From positions 1 through 64,000 of the forward strand of contig NZ_AJLN01000141.1 of NCBI RefSeq assembly GCF_000317285.1: a DNA stretch of 64,000 bases, given 5' to 3'. The DNA is from Chlorogloeopsis fritschii PCC 6912 (GTDB taxonomy: Bacteria > Cyanobacteriota > Cyanobacteriia > Cyanobacteriales > Nostocaceae). The position numbers were made by a program, and so were the translations under genes. Positions 44,016 to 52,695 of this stretch are shown here, in pieces. Positions within the stretch are counted from its first letter, which is position 1. Each line of letters begins with the position of its first letter. The notes beneath the pieces were generated by a model. That model was given only the letters and a program-made list of their open reading frames with translations, was not told the origin of the DNA and did not search any database.

Positions 44016-44870
44016 ATGTTAGAAGCGTTAATTGAGCCTTTACAATACGGCTTTATGCAGCGATCGCTTGTCATTGCCATCTTAGTAGGCTTGTTGTGTG
44101 CGGTTGTTGGTAGCTACTTAATGGTGCAGCGGCTAGCTTTGTTGGGTGATGCCATTAGTCACTCGGTTTTGCCGGGACTAGCGATCGCTTTTCTGTTGGG
44201 GGCTAATATTTTTATTGGGGCGTTTATCGCGGGCGTGGTGAGTACCATATGCATTGCCGTAATCAGAACGCGATCGCCCATCAAAGAAGACGCGGCTATG
44301 GGAATAGTTTTTTCAGCATTCTTTGCTCTTGGTATTACGCTAATTACTGCAATTCAAAAAGAAAATAAAATTGACCTCAATCACTTCTTATTTGGTAATA
44401 TTCTCGGCGTTACAATACAAGATGTGCGCGACACTGCCATTATTGCTGCCATAGTCTTAATAGTAGTTTTTTTATTATATAAAGAATTGTTATTTTATAC
44501 CTTTGATCCTTTAGGCGCTCAAGCAGCAGGTTTACCAGTAAATCGGCTCAACTTTGGACTCATGCTGTTGATTGCTTTAACAATTGTCGCCAGCATGAAA
44601 GCAGTTGGTGTCATCTTGGTACTATCACTATTAATTACACCAGGTGCAACCGCCTATTTATTAGTTAAACGTTTGCATCAAGTGATGATTTTAGGAGCGG
44701 TAATTGGCGTAATTTCTAGTATTAGCGGTATGTATATTAGCTACTTTTATAATTTACCTTCTGGCCCGGCAATTGTATTAGTAGTATCAGGGTTATTTGT
44801 GTTGGCATTACTCTTTAGTCCCCAACATGGTGTTTTAAGAATTAAGCAGCTACAGGGAATGAAGGAGTAA
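44016..44870 (+). CDS. Metal (Mn/Zn) ABC transporter permease
   Basis: 284 aa with eight or nine hydrophobic segments. ABC-3 family blocks: FMQRSLVIAILVGLLCAVVGSYLMVQRLALLGDAISHSVLPG (coupling region), FGNILGVTIQDV, DPLGAQAAGLPVNRLNFGLM and VGVILVLSLLITPGATAYLL. Forms the membrane channel with the ATPase encoded 73 bp upstream. Substrate Mn2+ or Zn2+ by family. Confidence 0.94.
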   Translation: MLEALIEPLQYGFMQRSLVIAILVGLLCAVVGSYLMVQRLALLGDAISHSVLPGLAIAFLLGANIFIGAFIAGVVSTICIAVIRTRSPIKEDAAMGIVFSAFFALGITLITAIQKENKIDLNHFLFGNILGVTIQDVRDTAIIAAIVLIVVFLLYKELLFYTFDPLGAQAAGLPVNRLNFGLMLLIALTIVASMKAVGVILVLSLLITPGATAYLLVKRLHQVMILGAVIGVISSISGMYISYFYNLPSGPAIVLVVSGLFVLALLFSPQHGVLRIKQLQGMKE

Positions 44871-44886
44871 AGGGTGATTGGGGTTT

Positions 44887-44938
44887 GTAGAGACGCGTAC
44901 ACCGCAGGGGTTCCCGTAGGGTAATTTCGCGTCTCTAC
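44887..44938. repeat. GTAGAGACGCG...CGCGTCTCTAC palindrome (family C variant)
   Basis: 11-bp perfect arms flank a GGGGTTCCCGTAGGG loop. It follows the permease stop by 16 bp and could act as a terminator. Confidence 0.65.
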
Positions 44939-45033
44939 ACCTTATCCTAGTTTTTGGATAAAGACTAACAATAATTACTGATTGGATGTAACTTGATAAA
45001 GTAATCTGAAAAAGCAGTTTCAGAATCAAAACG

Positions 45034-45831
45034 ATGAACGTAAATAATCCTAAAATTCTCGCCCTGGATTTTGACGGTGTAATTTGCGACGGACTAATTG
45101 AATATTTTGAGGTGGCATGGCGTACATATTGTCAAGTATGGTTGCCAGTTAACGAGACTCCACCAGATGATTTAGCTTCTAAATTTTATCGGCTTAGACC
45201 TGTAATTGAAACGGGTTGGGAAATGCCTATTTTAATTAGGGCTTTGTTAGCAGGAATTGCAGAAGAAAAAATTCTTCAGAAATGGGGAAGTATTGTTCAA
45301 GAAATCTTACAAACAGAAAATCTGAATGCCAAAGAAATTGGTACAAAATTAGATAAGCTGCGGGATGAGTGGATAGCTACAGATTTAGAGGGATGGTTGA
45401 GCCTGCATAGATTTTATCCGGGTGTGATTGATAAAATTAAAGCAACTGTTGCTAGTCTCACTAAGCTATATATTATTACTACAAAAGAAGGACGTTTCGT
45501 ACAAAAACTGTTGCGACAAGAAGAAGTTTATCTAACACCAGAAGTAATTTTTGGGAAAGAAGTGAAGCGTCCCAAGTACGAAATATTACGAGAATTAATT
45601 AAATTACACAATATCGCAGCAGATGCAGTATGGTTTGTAGAAGACAGATTGAAAACATTGCAGGTAGTAGATAAGCAAACAGACTTGCAAGAGGTGAAAC
45701 TATTTCTTGCAGATTGGGGTTACAATACTCCATCAGAAAAGGTAACAGCCCAAAACGATCCGCGCATCCAGCTACTATCACTTTCTGAGTTTGCTAAAGA
45801 TTTTTCAGAATGGATAGTGGTTAGTGGTTAG
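45034..45831 (+). CDS. HAD-family hydrolase
   Basis: 265 aa. Motif I LALDFDGVICDG (nucleophile Asp12, acid/base Asp14), a helical cap (about 20-140), motif II-like YIITTKEG (Thr148 region), a Lys in FGKEVKRPKYEIL and motif III WFVEDRLKTLQ. Likely a phosphatase acting on a small phosphorylated metabolite. ATG 45034 gives the standard N-terminus. Alone between repeat-rich spacers. Confidence 0.87.
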   Translation: MNVNNPKILALDFDGVICDGLIEYFEVAWRTYCQVWLPVNETPPDDLASKFYRLRPVIETGWEMPILIRALLAGIAEEKILQKWGSIVQEILQTENLNAKEIGTKLDKLRDEWIATDLEGWLSLHRFYPGVIDKIKATVASLTKLYIITTKEGRFVQKLLRQEEVYLTPEVIFGKEVKRPKYEILRELIKLHNIAADAVWFVEDRLKTLQVVDKQTDLQEVKLFLADWGYNTPSEKVTAQNDPRIQLLSLSEFAKDFSEWIVVSG

Positions 45832-45995
45832 TGGTGAAAAAGTAAAAATAAACTCTTAATTAGCAACTACCTATTACTAACTACTACCTACTAACTACTA
45901 ACTACTGTACGGGCGGGTTTAAAAGATAAATCCTCGGTTTGAAGCGAAAGATAATCAGTAAAACCCGCCCCTACTAACTACTACCTACTAACAAA
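45820..45995. repeat. CTAACTAC repeat cluster with GGGCGGGTTT inverted repeat
   Basis: GTGGTTAGTGGTTAGTGG and many ACTAACTACTACC units bracket a perfect 10-bp inverted repeat GGGCGGGTTT (45911-45920) / AAACCCGCCC (45961-45970). The same core appears at 5366-5400 and near 49172. Confidence 0.65.
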
Positions 45996-46003
45996 TAAAT
46001 TCT

Positions 46004-47239
46004 ATGCTTGACCTTAACAAACTCGCCCGCCAAATGCAGGGTTTGAGCCAACATCTTACGCTAGAAGCTGCTGCTAGCCGCCAACGTTTAGAATTAGCCC
46101 AGCAATATCTCTGCAAAGCTTATGATTCACAAACAGAATTAGTACAGCAACAGGAAAAATGGCGCGATCGCATTCTCTTTGCCAATGCAACTCCCCTAGA
46201 ACCACTCAATACCTGCATTGATATTCCTGTTCCTCCCAAAATTCACACTATCATCGCTACCGACGGTTCCCAAATTGCTCCCAACCACCACGAAATTGCT
46301 TATTGCTACCTCCTCAACATTGGCAGAGTCGTCTTGCACTACGGACAAAATAAACACCCGCTTTTAGATAGTTTGCCAGAGGTATTTTATCGTCCAGAGG
46401 ATTTATACGTTTCTCGTCAGTGGGGAATTAGAACTGAAGAGTGGATGAGTTATCGCCGTACTGCCAGTGAAGCCATGGTATTGGCAGAACTAGCGTGTAG
46501 CGTAGCAGAGAACACGGGGAAAGAGGACAAGGAGAATTCTTCCCTCTGCGCGTCTTCTTCTCCATCCCGAATCCCTACCCTCGCAATGGTGGATGGTTCA
46601 TTAATTTACTGGTTTTTAGAACAATTACCTTTTGATGCACGCGATCGCATCTTACCCCCTATCCTCGAAGCTTGGCGGCAAATGCGTGATGCTCAAATTC
46701 CCCTCATGGGCTATCTGAGTGCTTCTCGCAATATAGAAGGAATAAACTTTTTGCGTCTTTTAGCTTGTCCCCATCCCACACCCGACTGCATGAGTTTTTG
46801 TCCAAATCAAATGGATAACAAAGTGCCTTGTAAGGTATTTGAACCACTGCGGGATGCTACCCTTTGGGCAACACAACTTAAACCAGGGCAACGCAGCCCT
46901 CTGTGGCGTAGCAATGCCCGTATTCTCGACTTATACCAAGGTGAACAAGTTTACTTTTGTTATGTTCACGTTGGTGCAGAAATTGCTCGAATAGAAGTAC
47001 CTGCATGGGTAGCAGAAAATACACTTTTATTTAATGAATCACTGGGATTAATGCTGGCACAAGTGCAAAAAGGATATGGTTATCCGGTAGCTATAGCCGA
47101 AGCACATAATCAGGCAGTGGTGCGTGGTGGTGATAGAACACGTTTCTTTGCTCTGCTGGAACGACAAATGATTAAAGCTGGCTTAAGGAATGTGGGAACT
47201 TCTTACAAAGAAGCACGCAAGCGCGGCAGTATTGCATAA
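46004..47239 (+). CDS. NurA-domain nuclease (DNA double-strand break repair type)
   Basis: 411 aa. NurA domain: IIATDGSQIAPNHHEIAYCYLLNIGRV (about 83-110) supplies the first metal-binding Asp, LAMVDGSLIYWFLEQL (about 193-208) the second, and GYLSASRNIEGINFLRLL and VRGGDRTRFFALLERQ continue the fold. NurA nucleases work with HerA ATPases in archaeal and some bacterial end resection; no herA is adjacent. Odd: residues about 170-190 (NTGKEDKENSSLCASSSPSR) resemble translated dispersed repeat DNA inserted in frame before the second Asp motif. Confidence 0.87.
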   Translation: MLDLNKLARQMQGLSQHLTLEAAASRQRLELAQQYLCKAYDSQTELVQQQEKWRDRILFANATPLEPLNTCIDIPVPPKIHTIIATDGSQIAPNHHEIAYCYLLNIGRVVLHYGQNKHPLLDSLPEVFYRPEDLYVSRQWGIRTEEWMSYRRTASEAMVLAELACSVAENTGKEDKENSSLCASSSPSRIPTLAMVDGSLIYWFLEQLPFDARDRILPPILEAWRQMRDAQIPLMGYLSASRNIEGINFLRLLACPHPTPDCMSFCPNQMDNKVPCKVFEPLRDATLWATQLKPGQRSPLWRSNARILDLYQGEQVYFCYVHVGAEIARIEVPAWVAENTLLFNESLGLMLAQVQKGYGYPVAIAEAHNQAVVRGGDRTRFFALLERQMIKAGLRNVGTSYKEARKRGSIA

Positions 47240-47348
47240 AACTAAAAACGTCTATAAGGCATTAAACATAGATTAGGTTTACAGATGCGCGATCGCTTCT
47301 TGCAAAATCCGATTTGTTATGCAACAGCCACCAGGTGCAGCCTCCAAA

Positions 47349-47432
47349 CCCTCGTAAACCTTCGTTACCAGGTTGAACCTGGTAACGAGAATTAGAGCCT
47401 CTGGCTCGTGTTGAGAACAGTGCAAGATGTCA
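47349..47432. repeat. Palindromic repeat CGTTACCAGGTTGAACCTGG, copy 1
   Basis: CGTTACCAGGTT/GAACCTGGTAACG hairpin followed by TAGAGCCTCTGGCTCG and TGCAAGATGTCA. A second copy in the same orientation lies at 50803-50879, so the transporter and oxygenase genes are bracketed. The rest of 47240-47657 has no gene. Confidence 0.7.
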
Positions 47433-47657
47433 AACATGGATTCACTAAACCCAGAAACAGAAGCGATTTCCAATCCAAAATCCAAAACGGTATAAGCTGT
47501 GGGAACACTTTGGTGCTCGCTGTAATCATACCTTTAACCGATCCATGTGACTGACTTGACAGATAAACAAATTCTGACAAGCGATCGCTCCTTACACCTG
47601 ACCATGAGAAAATCGATATCATAATAAAAGTCGATAAAACTTAAAATTTGTTTATCA

Positions 47658-49109
47658 ATGCTGATTTCTTCCTCTGGCTTGTCTAAGGTCAAAGACTCGG
47701 TAAAGGAGAAGGTTTTTTTCGGTAACGAACCAACTGCCGAACTAATCGCCATTCTCACCGTTTACTTTGTCCAAGGCATTTTGGGGTTGGCGCGCCTAGC
47801 CGTCAGCTTTTTCCTTAAAGATGAATTAGGGCTATCTCCAGCTCAAGTCTCCGCACTATTCGGCATTGTCGCTCTACCTTGGATTATTAAGCCACTGTTT
47901 GGTTTTATTTCAGATGGCTTTCCCATATTGGGTTATAGACGGCGTCCATACTTAGTCTTATCGGGTGTACTGGGAGCAGTATCCTGGGTGAGCCTTGCAA
48001 CAATTGTTCACACTCCTTTAGCAGCAACAGTAGCGATCGCTTTTGGTTCCTTGTCTGTTGCTGTCAGTGATGTGATTGTTGACTCATTAGTTGTCGAAAG
48101 AGCAAGAGCAGAATCTCAAGCAGAAGCAGGTTCCCTACAATCTTTATGCTGGGGTGCTTCAGCCTTTGGTGGTTTAATCACCGCTTACTTTAGCGGTTTG
48201 CTTTTAGAGCATTTCAGCAATCGCACCGTATTTTGGATTACCGCCTCTTTTCCCCTCATTGTCTCCGCAGTAGCATGGTTAATTGCTGAATCTCCTGTTA
48301 GCAAAGATTTTAACGATAGTCATAACACTAACTTTCAAAGCATCAAGCATCAACTTGGGCAACTACGTCAAGCGGTTACTCAAAAAGCAATTTGGCTGCC
48401 GACAGCATTTCTCTTCATCTGGCAAGCCACACCAACAGCTGAATCAGCTTTTTTCTTCTTCACCACAAACGAGCTGCACTTTGAACCAGAATTTTTAGGA
48501 CGAGTGCGCCTAGTAACAAGTATTGCTTCTTTAGTAGGTATCTGGATCTTCCAACGTTTCCTCAAAACAGTACCTTTTCGCGTCATCTTTGGTTGGAGTA
48601 CTGTTCTCTCAGCAGCCTTAGGAATGACGATGTTGCTGTTAGTTACTCATACAAACCGTGCTTTGGGTATCGACGATCACTGGTTTAGTTTAGGCGACAG
48701 TCTTATTCTTACCGTAATGGGGCAAATTGCCTATATGCCCGTGCTAGTACTAGCAGCAAGGCTTTGCCCATCGGGAGTAGAAGCAACATTATTTGCTCTG
48801 TTGATGTCAGTAACTAACTTGGCAGGATTACTTTCCTACGAATTAGGTGCAGGATTGATGCATTTGTTGGGAGTAACCGAAACCAATTTTGATAAACTCT
48901 GGCTTTTGGTGCTTGTTACCAACCTCAGCACGTTGTTACCACTGCCATTTCTAAATTGGCTACCTGCTGCCAACTCTCAAACCGAAACACCGAAAAATCT
49001 ACCACCAGCAGTATTAAAGGATAAGGAAGAAGCTTTTGTACCCGATTTCATGCCAGAGTTGATGCTGCGAGAGCTAGAATCAGAAACAGTTGATAAGTAC
49101 AGAAACTAG
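47658..49109 (+). CDS. Folate/biopterin transporter (BT1/FBT family MFS)
   Basis: 483 aa with about 12 hydrophobic helices. Conserved GILGLARLAVSFFLKDELGLSPAQ, ALPWIIKPLFGFISDGFPILGYRRRPYL (MFS A-motif region) and SDVIVDSLVVERAR...QSLCWGASAFGG are typical of the FBT family; the Synechocystis and Arabidopsis plastid members carry folates. The N-terminal 30 residues are cytoplasmic and polar, the C-terminal tail acidic. Single gene; 164 bp before the carotenoid oxygenase. Confidence 0.9.
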   Translation: MLISSSGLSKVKDSVKEKVFFGNEPTAELIAILTVYFVQGILGLARLAVSFFLKDELGLSPAQVSALFGIVALPWIIKPLFGFISDGFPILGYRRRPYLVLSGVLGAVSWVSLATIVHTPLAATVAIAFGSLSVAVSDVIVDSLVVERARAESQAEAGSLQSLCWGASAFGGLITAYFSGLLLEHFSNRTVFWITASFPLIVSAVAWLIAESPVSKDFNDSHNTNFQSIKHQLGQLRQAVTQKAIWLPTAFLFIWQATPTAESAFFFFTTNELHFEPEFLGRVRLVTSIASLVGIWIFQRFLKTVPFRVIFGWSTVLSAALGMTMLLLVTHTNRALGIDDHWFSLGDSLILTVMGQIAYMPVLVLAARLCPSGVEATLFALLMSVTNLAGLLSYELGAGLMHLLGVTETNFDKLWLLVLVTNLSTLLPLPFLNWLPAANSQTETPKNLPPAVLKDKEEAFVPDFMPELMLRELESETVDKYRN

Positions 49110-49273
49110 AATTGTTAACAGGGCAGTGAGTGTGCCCATAGGTTGTTAATTTGGAATTTTTCTACTTTTTAAACCCGCCCATACAAAAGTTAGTTATTTC
49201 CTACTAACTACAAATCACTATCTACTAACCACTCACCTTTAATTCTTCCAACATTTCAAATCCAACTATCGAT

Positions 49274-50776
49274 ATGCAGACGTTTAAAGTTCAAGAAAAC
49301 GCCTCAAATTTTCCTGAAAAATCTTACAATCCTAACGAATGGCAGGGAGGATATCAGTCTCTCAAACAAGAGTTTGATTATTGGATAGATGATATAGAAG
49401 GGCAAATTCCGCCTGAACTTAACGGTACACTGTTCAGAAATGGCCCTGGCTTGCTAGATATAAATGGACAGCCAATTCATCACCCATTTGATGGTGATGG
49501 AATGATTAGCCGCATTACATTCTTAAACGGTCGTGCCCACTTCCGCAACCGCTTTGTTCGCACAGCAGGGTATTTGGCAGAACAAAAAGCAGGAAAAATT
49601 CTTTACCGTGGTGTCTTTGGAACGCAAAAACCAGGTGGTTGGCTGGCTAATGCCTTCGACTTCAACCTCAAAAACATTGCCAACACAAATGTAATTTACT
49701 GGGGAGACAAACTGCTAGCTCTTTGGGAAGCTGCTGAACCCCATCGACTCGATCCCCACACACTTGAAACATTGGGCAAAGAATACTTCGACAATATTTT
49801 ATCAGAGGGGGAAGCTTTTGGTGCTCATCCACGCTTCGATCCCAGTTGCCAATTAGATAACGGTGCTCCTTGCTTAGTTAACTTTTCCATCAAGCCCGGA
49901 CTATCTACTACAATTACCATTTTTGAACTAGACACAACTGGCAAAATTGTTAGAAAGCACGCTCATAGTGTCCCAGGTTTTGCCTTTATCCACGATTTTG
50001 CTATTACTCCTAATTACTGCATATTCTTTCAAAATCCTGTCAATTTTAATCCCATTTCTTTTGTCTTGGGAATGAGCGGCGCAGGGGAATGTATTAAGTT
50101 TCAACATCATCAACCGACTCGAATTATTATTATTCCCCGGCAACCCAAAGAAAAAAAAGTACAGATTCTTGAAACTCAATCAGGTTTTGTCTTCCATCAT
50201 GCCAATGCTTTTGAGCAAGATAACGAAATTATTATTGACTCTATTTGTTATGAATCATTACCAGAAGTAGAGCCGGAAAGTGATTTTCGTAAAGTTGATT
50301 TTGATGCCCTCAAACCAGGACAACTGTGGCGATTTAATCTTAATCTAGATCATAAAACAGTGCGGCAAAAGTTAATAGAAAGCCGTTGTTGTGAGTTTCC
50401 CAGTTTGCATCTTCAAAAAGTTGGACGATCGCATCGTTATTTATATCTAGGTGCGGCTCATGCTCCTAGTGGTAACGCTCCCTTGCAAGCATTTTTGAAA
50501 ATAGATTTAGAGTCGGGAGAACGTCAACTTTGGAGTGCTGCACCCCAAGGCTTTGCCAGCGAACCAGTGTTTGTACCCCGTACCAATTCTCAACACGAAG
50601 ATGATGGTTGGGTTCTAGCTCTGGTTTACGATGCTGCTCATCATCGTTCCGATGTGGTAATTTTAGATGCACGTGATTTTAATCAGGGGCCAATAGCTAG
50701 GCTGCATCTTAAGCATCATATTCCCTATGGGCTACATGGTAACTTTACTTCTGAGGTATTTTTAGCAACAAAATAG
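49274..50776 (+). CDS. Apocarotenoid-15,15'-oxygenase (carotenoid cleavage dioxygenase family)
   Basis: 500 aa. Closely follows the Synechocystis ACO (Diox1) pattern throughout: GTLFRNGPGLLDINGQPIHHPFDGDGMI, FVRTAGYLAEQKAGKILYRGVFGTQ, ANTNVIYWGDKLLALWEAAEPHRL, GFAFIHDFAITPNYCIFFQNP, GFVFHHANAFEQDNEIIIDSICY and LKHHIPYGLHGNF. The Fe(II)-binding histidines sit in the SAHPR/GAHPR, FIHDF, FHHANAF and LHG blocks. It should cleave apocarotenals to retinal. Single gene. Confidence 0.94.
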   Translation: MQTFKVQENASNFPEKSYNPNEWQGGYQSLKQEFDYWIDDIEGQIPPELNGTLFRNGPGLLDINGQPIHHPFDGDGMISRITFLNGRAHFRNRFVRTAGYLAEQKAGKILYRGVFGTQKPGGWLANAFDFNLKNIANTNVIYWGDKLLALWEAAEPHRLDPHTLETLGKEYFDNILSEGEAFGAHPRFDPSCQLDNGAPCLVNFSIKPGLSTTITIFELDTTGKIVRKHAHSVPGFAFIHDFAITPNYCIFFQNPVNFNPISFVLGMSGAGECIKFQHHQPTRIIIIPRQPKEKKVQILETQSGFVFHHANAFEQDNEIIIDSICYESLPEVEPESDFRKVDFDALKPGQLWRFNLNLDHKTVRQKLIESRCCEFPSLHLQKVGRSHRYLYLGAAHAPSGNAPLQAFLKIDLESGERQLWSAAPQGFASEPVFVPRTNSQHEDDGWVLALVYDAAHHRSDVVILDARDFNQGPIARLHLKHHIPYGLHGNFTSEVFLATK

Positions 50777-50802
50777 TTATTAAATCTTCTGTATTTTCAC
50801 AT

Positions 50803-50879
50803 ACCCTCGTTACCAGGTTGAACCTGGTAACGAAAACTAGAGCCTCTGGCTCCCCCAATCATCGGGTGCAAGATATCAG
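50803..50879. repeat. Palindromic repeat CGTTACCAGGTTGAACCTGG, copy 2
   Basis: Same hairpin and same tail (TAGAGCCTCTGGCTC, TGCAAGATATCAG) as 47349-47432, direct orientation, 3.45 kb apart. Confidence 0.7.
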
Positions 50880-50941
50880 CCTCCGACTAGAGTAGAGCAA
50901 ATTTGCCTGGCAAACTACTATTTTGACAAGTCACAGGTGTT

Positions 50942-50976
50942 CAGATCCCCGACTTTTCTAAAAAGTCGAGGACCTA
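50942..50976. repeat. GATCCCCGACTTTTC hairpin core
   Basis: GATCCCCGACTTTT / AAAAGTCGAGGACC imperfect inverted repeat, related to the cores at 3769-3799 and 63403-63435. The rest of 50777-51208 is AT-rich without a gene; GGAG (51195-51198) precedes the gdhA ATG. Confidence 0.6.
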
Positions 50977-51208
50977 TCTATAAGCTCTGATAATAAAAAA
51001 GGAACACAGACTAAAAGTATGTTTTTTATCTGTGTTCATCTGTGTGTATCTCTGGTTTTCCTTATATTACTATCATTAGAGTTAGCAAAAAAACTACGGT
51101 TAGAAAATTTTGTAACAAAAACTACAAAAATTATATTTTTTCCAAAAATAAAGGATAGGCTAGGCGTATAATCCGGTTCGCATCAATAGCGCGATTGGAG
51201 AATGCTTT

Positions 51209-52498
51209 ATGATTTCAACATCCCTACAACCGCTGGAAGCTCCTTCTCCAGCATTTATTTGCCCGTTCGATCAAGCTTGCAGCTATCTAGATGCGGCAGC
51301 GCGAGAACTAAAGCTCGATCAAGGTTTATTAGAAATTCTCAGTCGTCCGCGCAAGGTAGTCACGGTGTCTCTTCCTGTCAAACGAGATAATGGAGAAATC
51401 CAAGTTTTAGCAGGGCATCGAGTCCAACACTGTGATGTTTTAGGCCCCTACAAAGGTGGTATTCGTTACCATCCGGCAGTGACTTTACGGGAAGTCTCGG
51501 CATTGGCAATGCTGATGACTTGGAAATGTGCGCTCTTGGGCATTCCCTACGGTGGCGCAAAAGGAGGTATTGCCATAGATCCCAAAAGTTACAGTGTAGG
51601 CGAACTAGAACGAATTACGCGGCGTTATACGAGTGAATTAATAGACAATATTGGCCCGTCAGTAGACATTCCTGCACCAGATATGGGTACTTCAGCCCGT
51701 GAAATGGCGTGGATGATGGACACTTACTCGGTAAATGTTGGTCATGCGGTACCGGGAGTTGTAACTGGTAAGCCTCTTTCTATCGGTGGTTCGCGAGGAC
51801 GGGAAATGGCAACCGGACGCGGCACAATGATTATTGTCAGGGAGGCACTGGCAGAACTCGGTCAGTCACTAGAGGGAACGAGAGTAGCCATCCAAGGCTT
51901 TGGTAATGTTGGTAATGCAGCAGCTTTATTACTGCACCAAGCAGGAGCCATAGTAGTGGCTGTTTCTAACAGTGCTGGAGGAGTTTATTCGGAAGTCGGT
52001 CTTGATATCCCGGCTTTGAAAGCCTATGCTGCCAAAAATCGGGGGAGCGTGGTTGGTTTCCCGCAAGCATTAGCAATTAGCAATGATGAGTTACTAACTT
52101 TACCCTGCGACGTTTTGATTCCCGCTGCTTTGGAAAACCAGATCTCAGAAGAAAATGTGGATCAGGTGCAAGCAAAGATAGTAGCAGAGGCAGCTAATGG
52201 CCCGGTGACTCTGGAGGCAAGCCAAGCCTTAGAGGCACGGGGTGTAACGATACTGCCGGATATACTAACGAATGCTGGCGGCGTAGTGGTGAGTTATCTG
52301 GAGTGGGTACAAGGACTTTCCTACCTATTTTGGGACGAAGAACGAGTGAACCGGGAATTGGAAAACTTAATGGTGCAGGCATATCAGCAAGTGATCCACC
52401 ATGCTAAGAAACGGCAGATGAGCCTAAGATTAGCAGCTTATACTTTGGGGGTAGGACGTGTTGCTCAGGCGTTGCTAGATAGAGGTTTGTATCCTTGA
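51209..52498 (+). CDS. gdhA: Glu/Leu/Phe/Val dehydrogenase (NAD(P)-glutamate dehydrogenase)
   Basis: 429 aa. The catalytic lysines are in place: Lys82 (GPYKGGIRYHP), Lys106 (TWKCAL) and Lys118 (GGAKGGI); DIPAPDMGT carries the catalytic Asp. NAD(P)-binding loop GFGNVGNAAA (230-239). Interconverts glutamate and 2-oxoglutarate plus ammonium, a secondary route beside GS-GOGAT in cyanobacteria. ATG 51209 with GGAG 10 bp upstream. Confidence 0.94.
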   Translation: MISTSLQPLEAPSPAFICPFDQACSYLDAAARELKLDQGLLEILSRPRKVVTVSLPVKRDNGEIQVLAGHRVQHCDVLGPYKGGIRYHPAVTLREVSALAMLMTWKCALLGIPYGGAKGGIAIDPKSYSVGELERITRRYTSELIDNIGPSVDIPAPDMGTSAREMAWMMDTYSVNVGHAVPGVVTGKPLSIGGSRGREMATGRGTMIIVREALAELGQSLEGTRVAIQGFGNVGNAAALLLHQAGAIVVAVSNSAGGVYSEVGLDIPALKAYAAKNRGSVVGFPQALAISNDELLTLPCDVLIPAALENQISEENVDQVQAKIVAEAANGPVTLEASQALEARGVTILPDILTNAGGVVVSYLEWVQGLSYLFWDEERVNRELENLMVQAYQQVIHHAKKRQMSLRLAAYTLGVGRVAQALLDRGLYP

Positions 52499-52695
52499 TT
52501 TGATCAGTGCTTTCGTAGTTCGAGATTTTTTCATGTTTCCAGGTTTTGGTTTAAGAAAGAGTAAAGATATCTAGGAATTAATGCTCAGGTGTTAACACCA
52601 ATTGATTCTTGGGAAACTTAGCCATAGAGACAGTCTGAAATTTCTTCATTAACTCGCTGTTATCGCTGCTTTTTTTGTGAATTCTTACTAAATCT

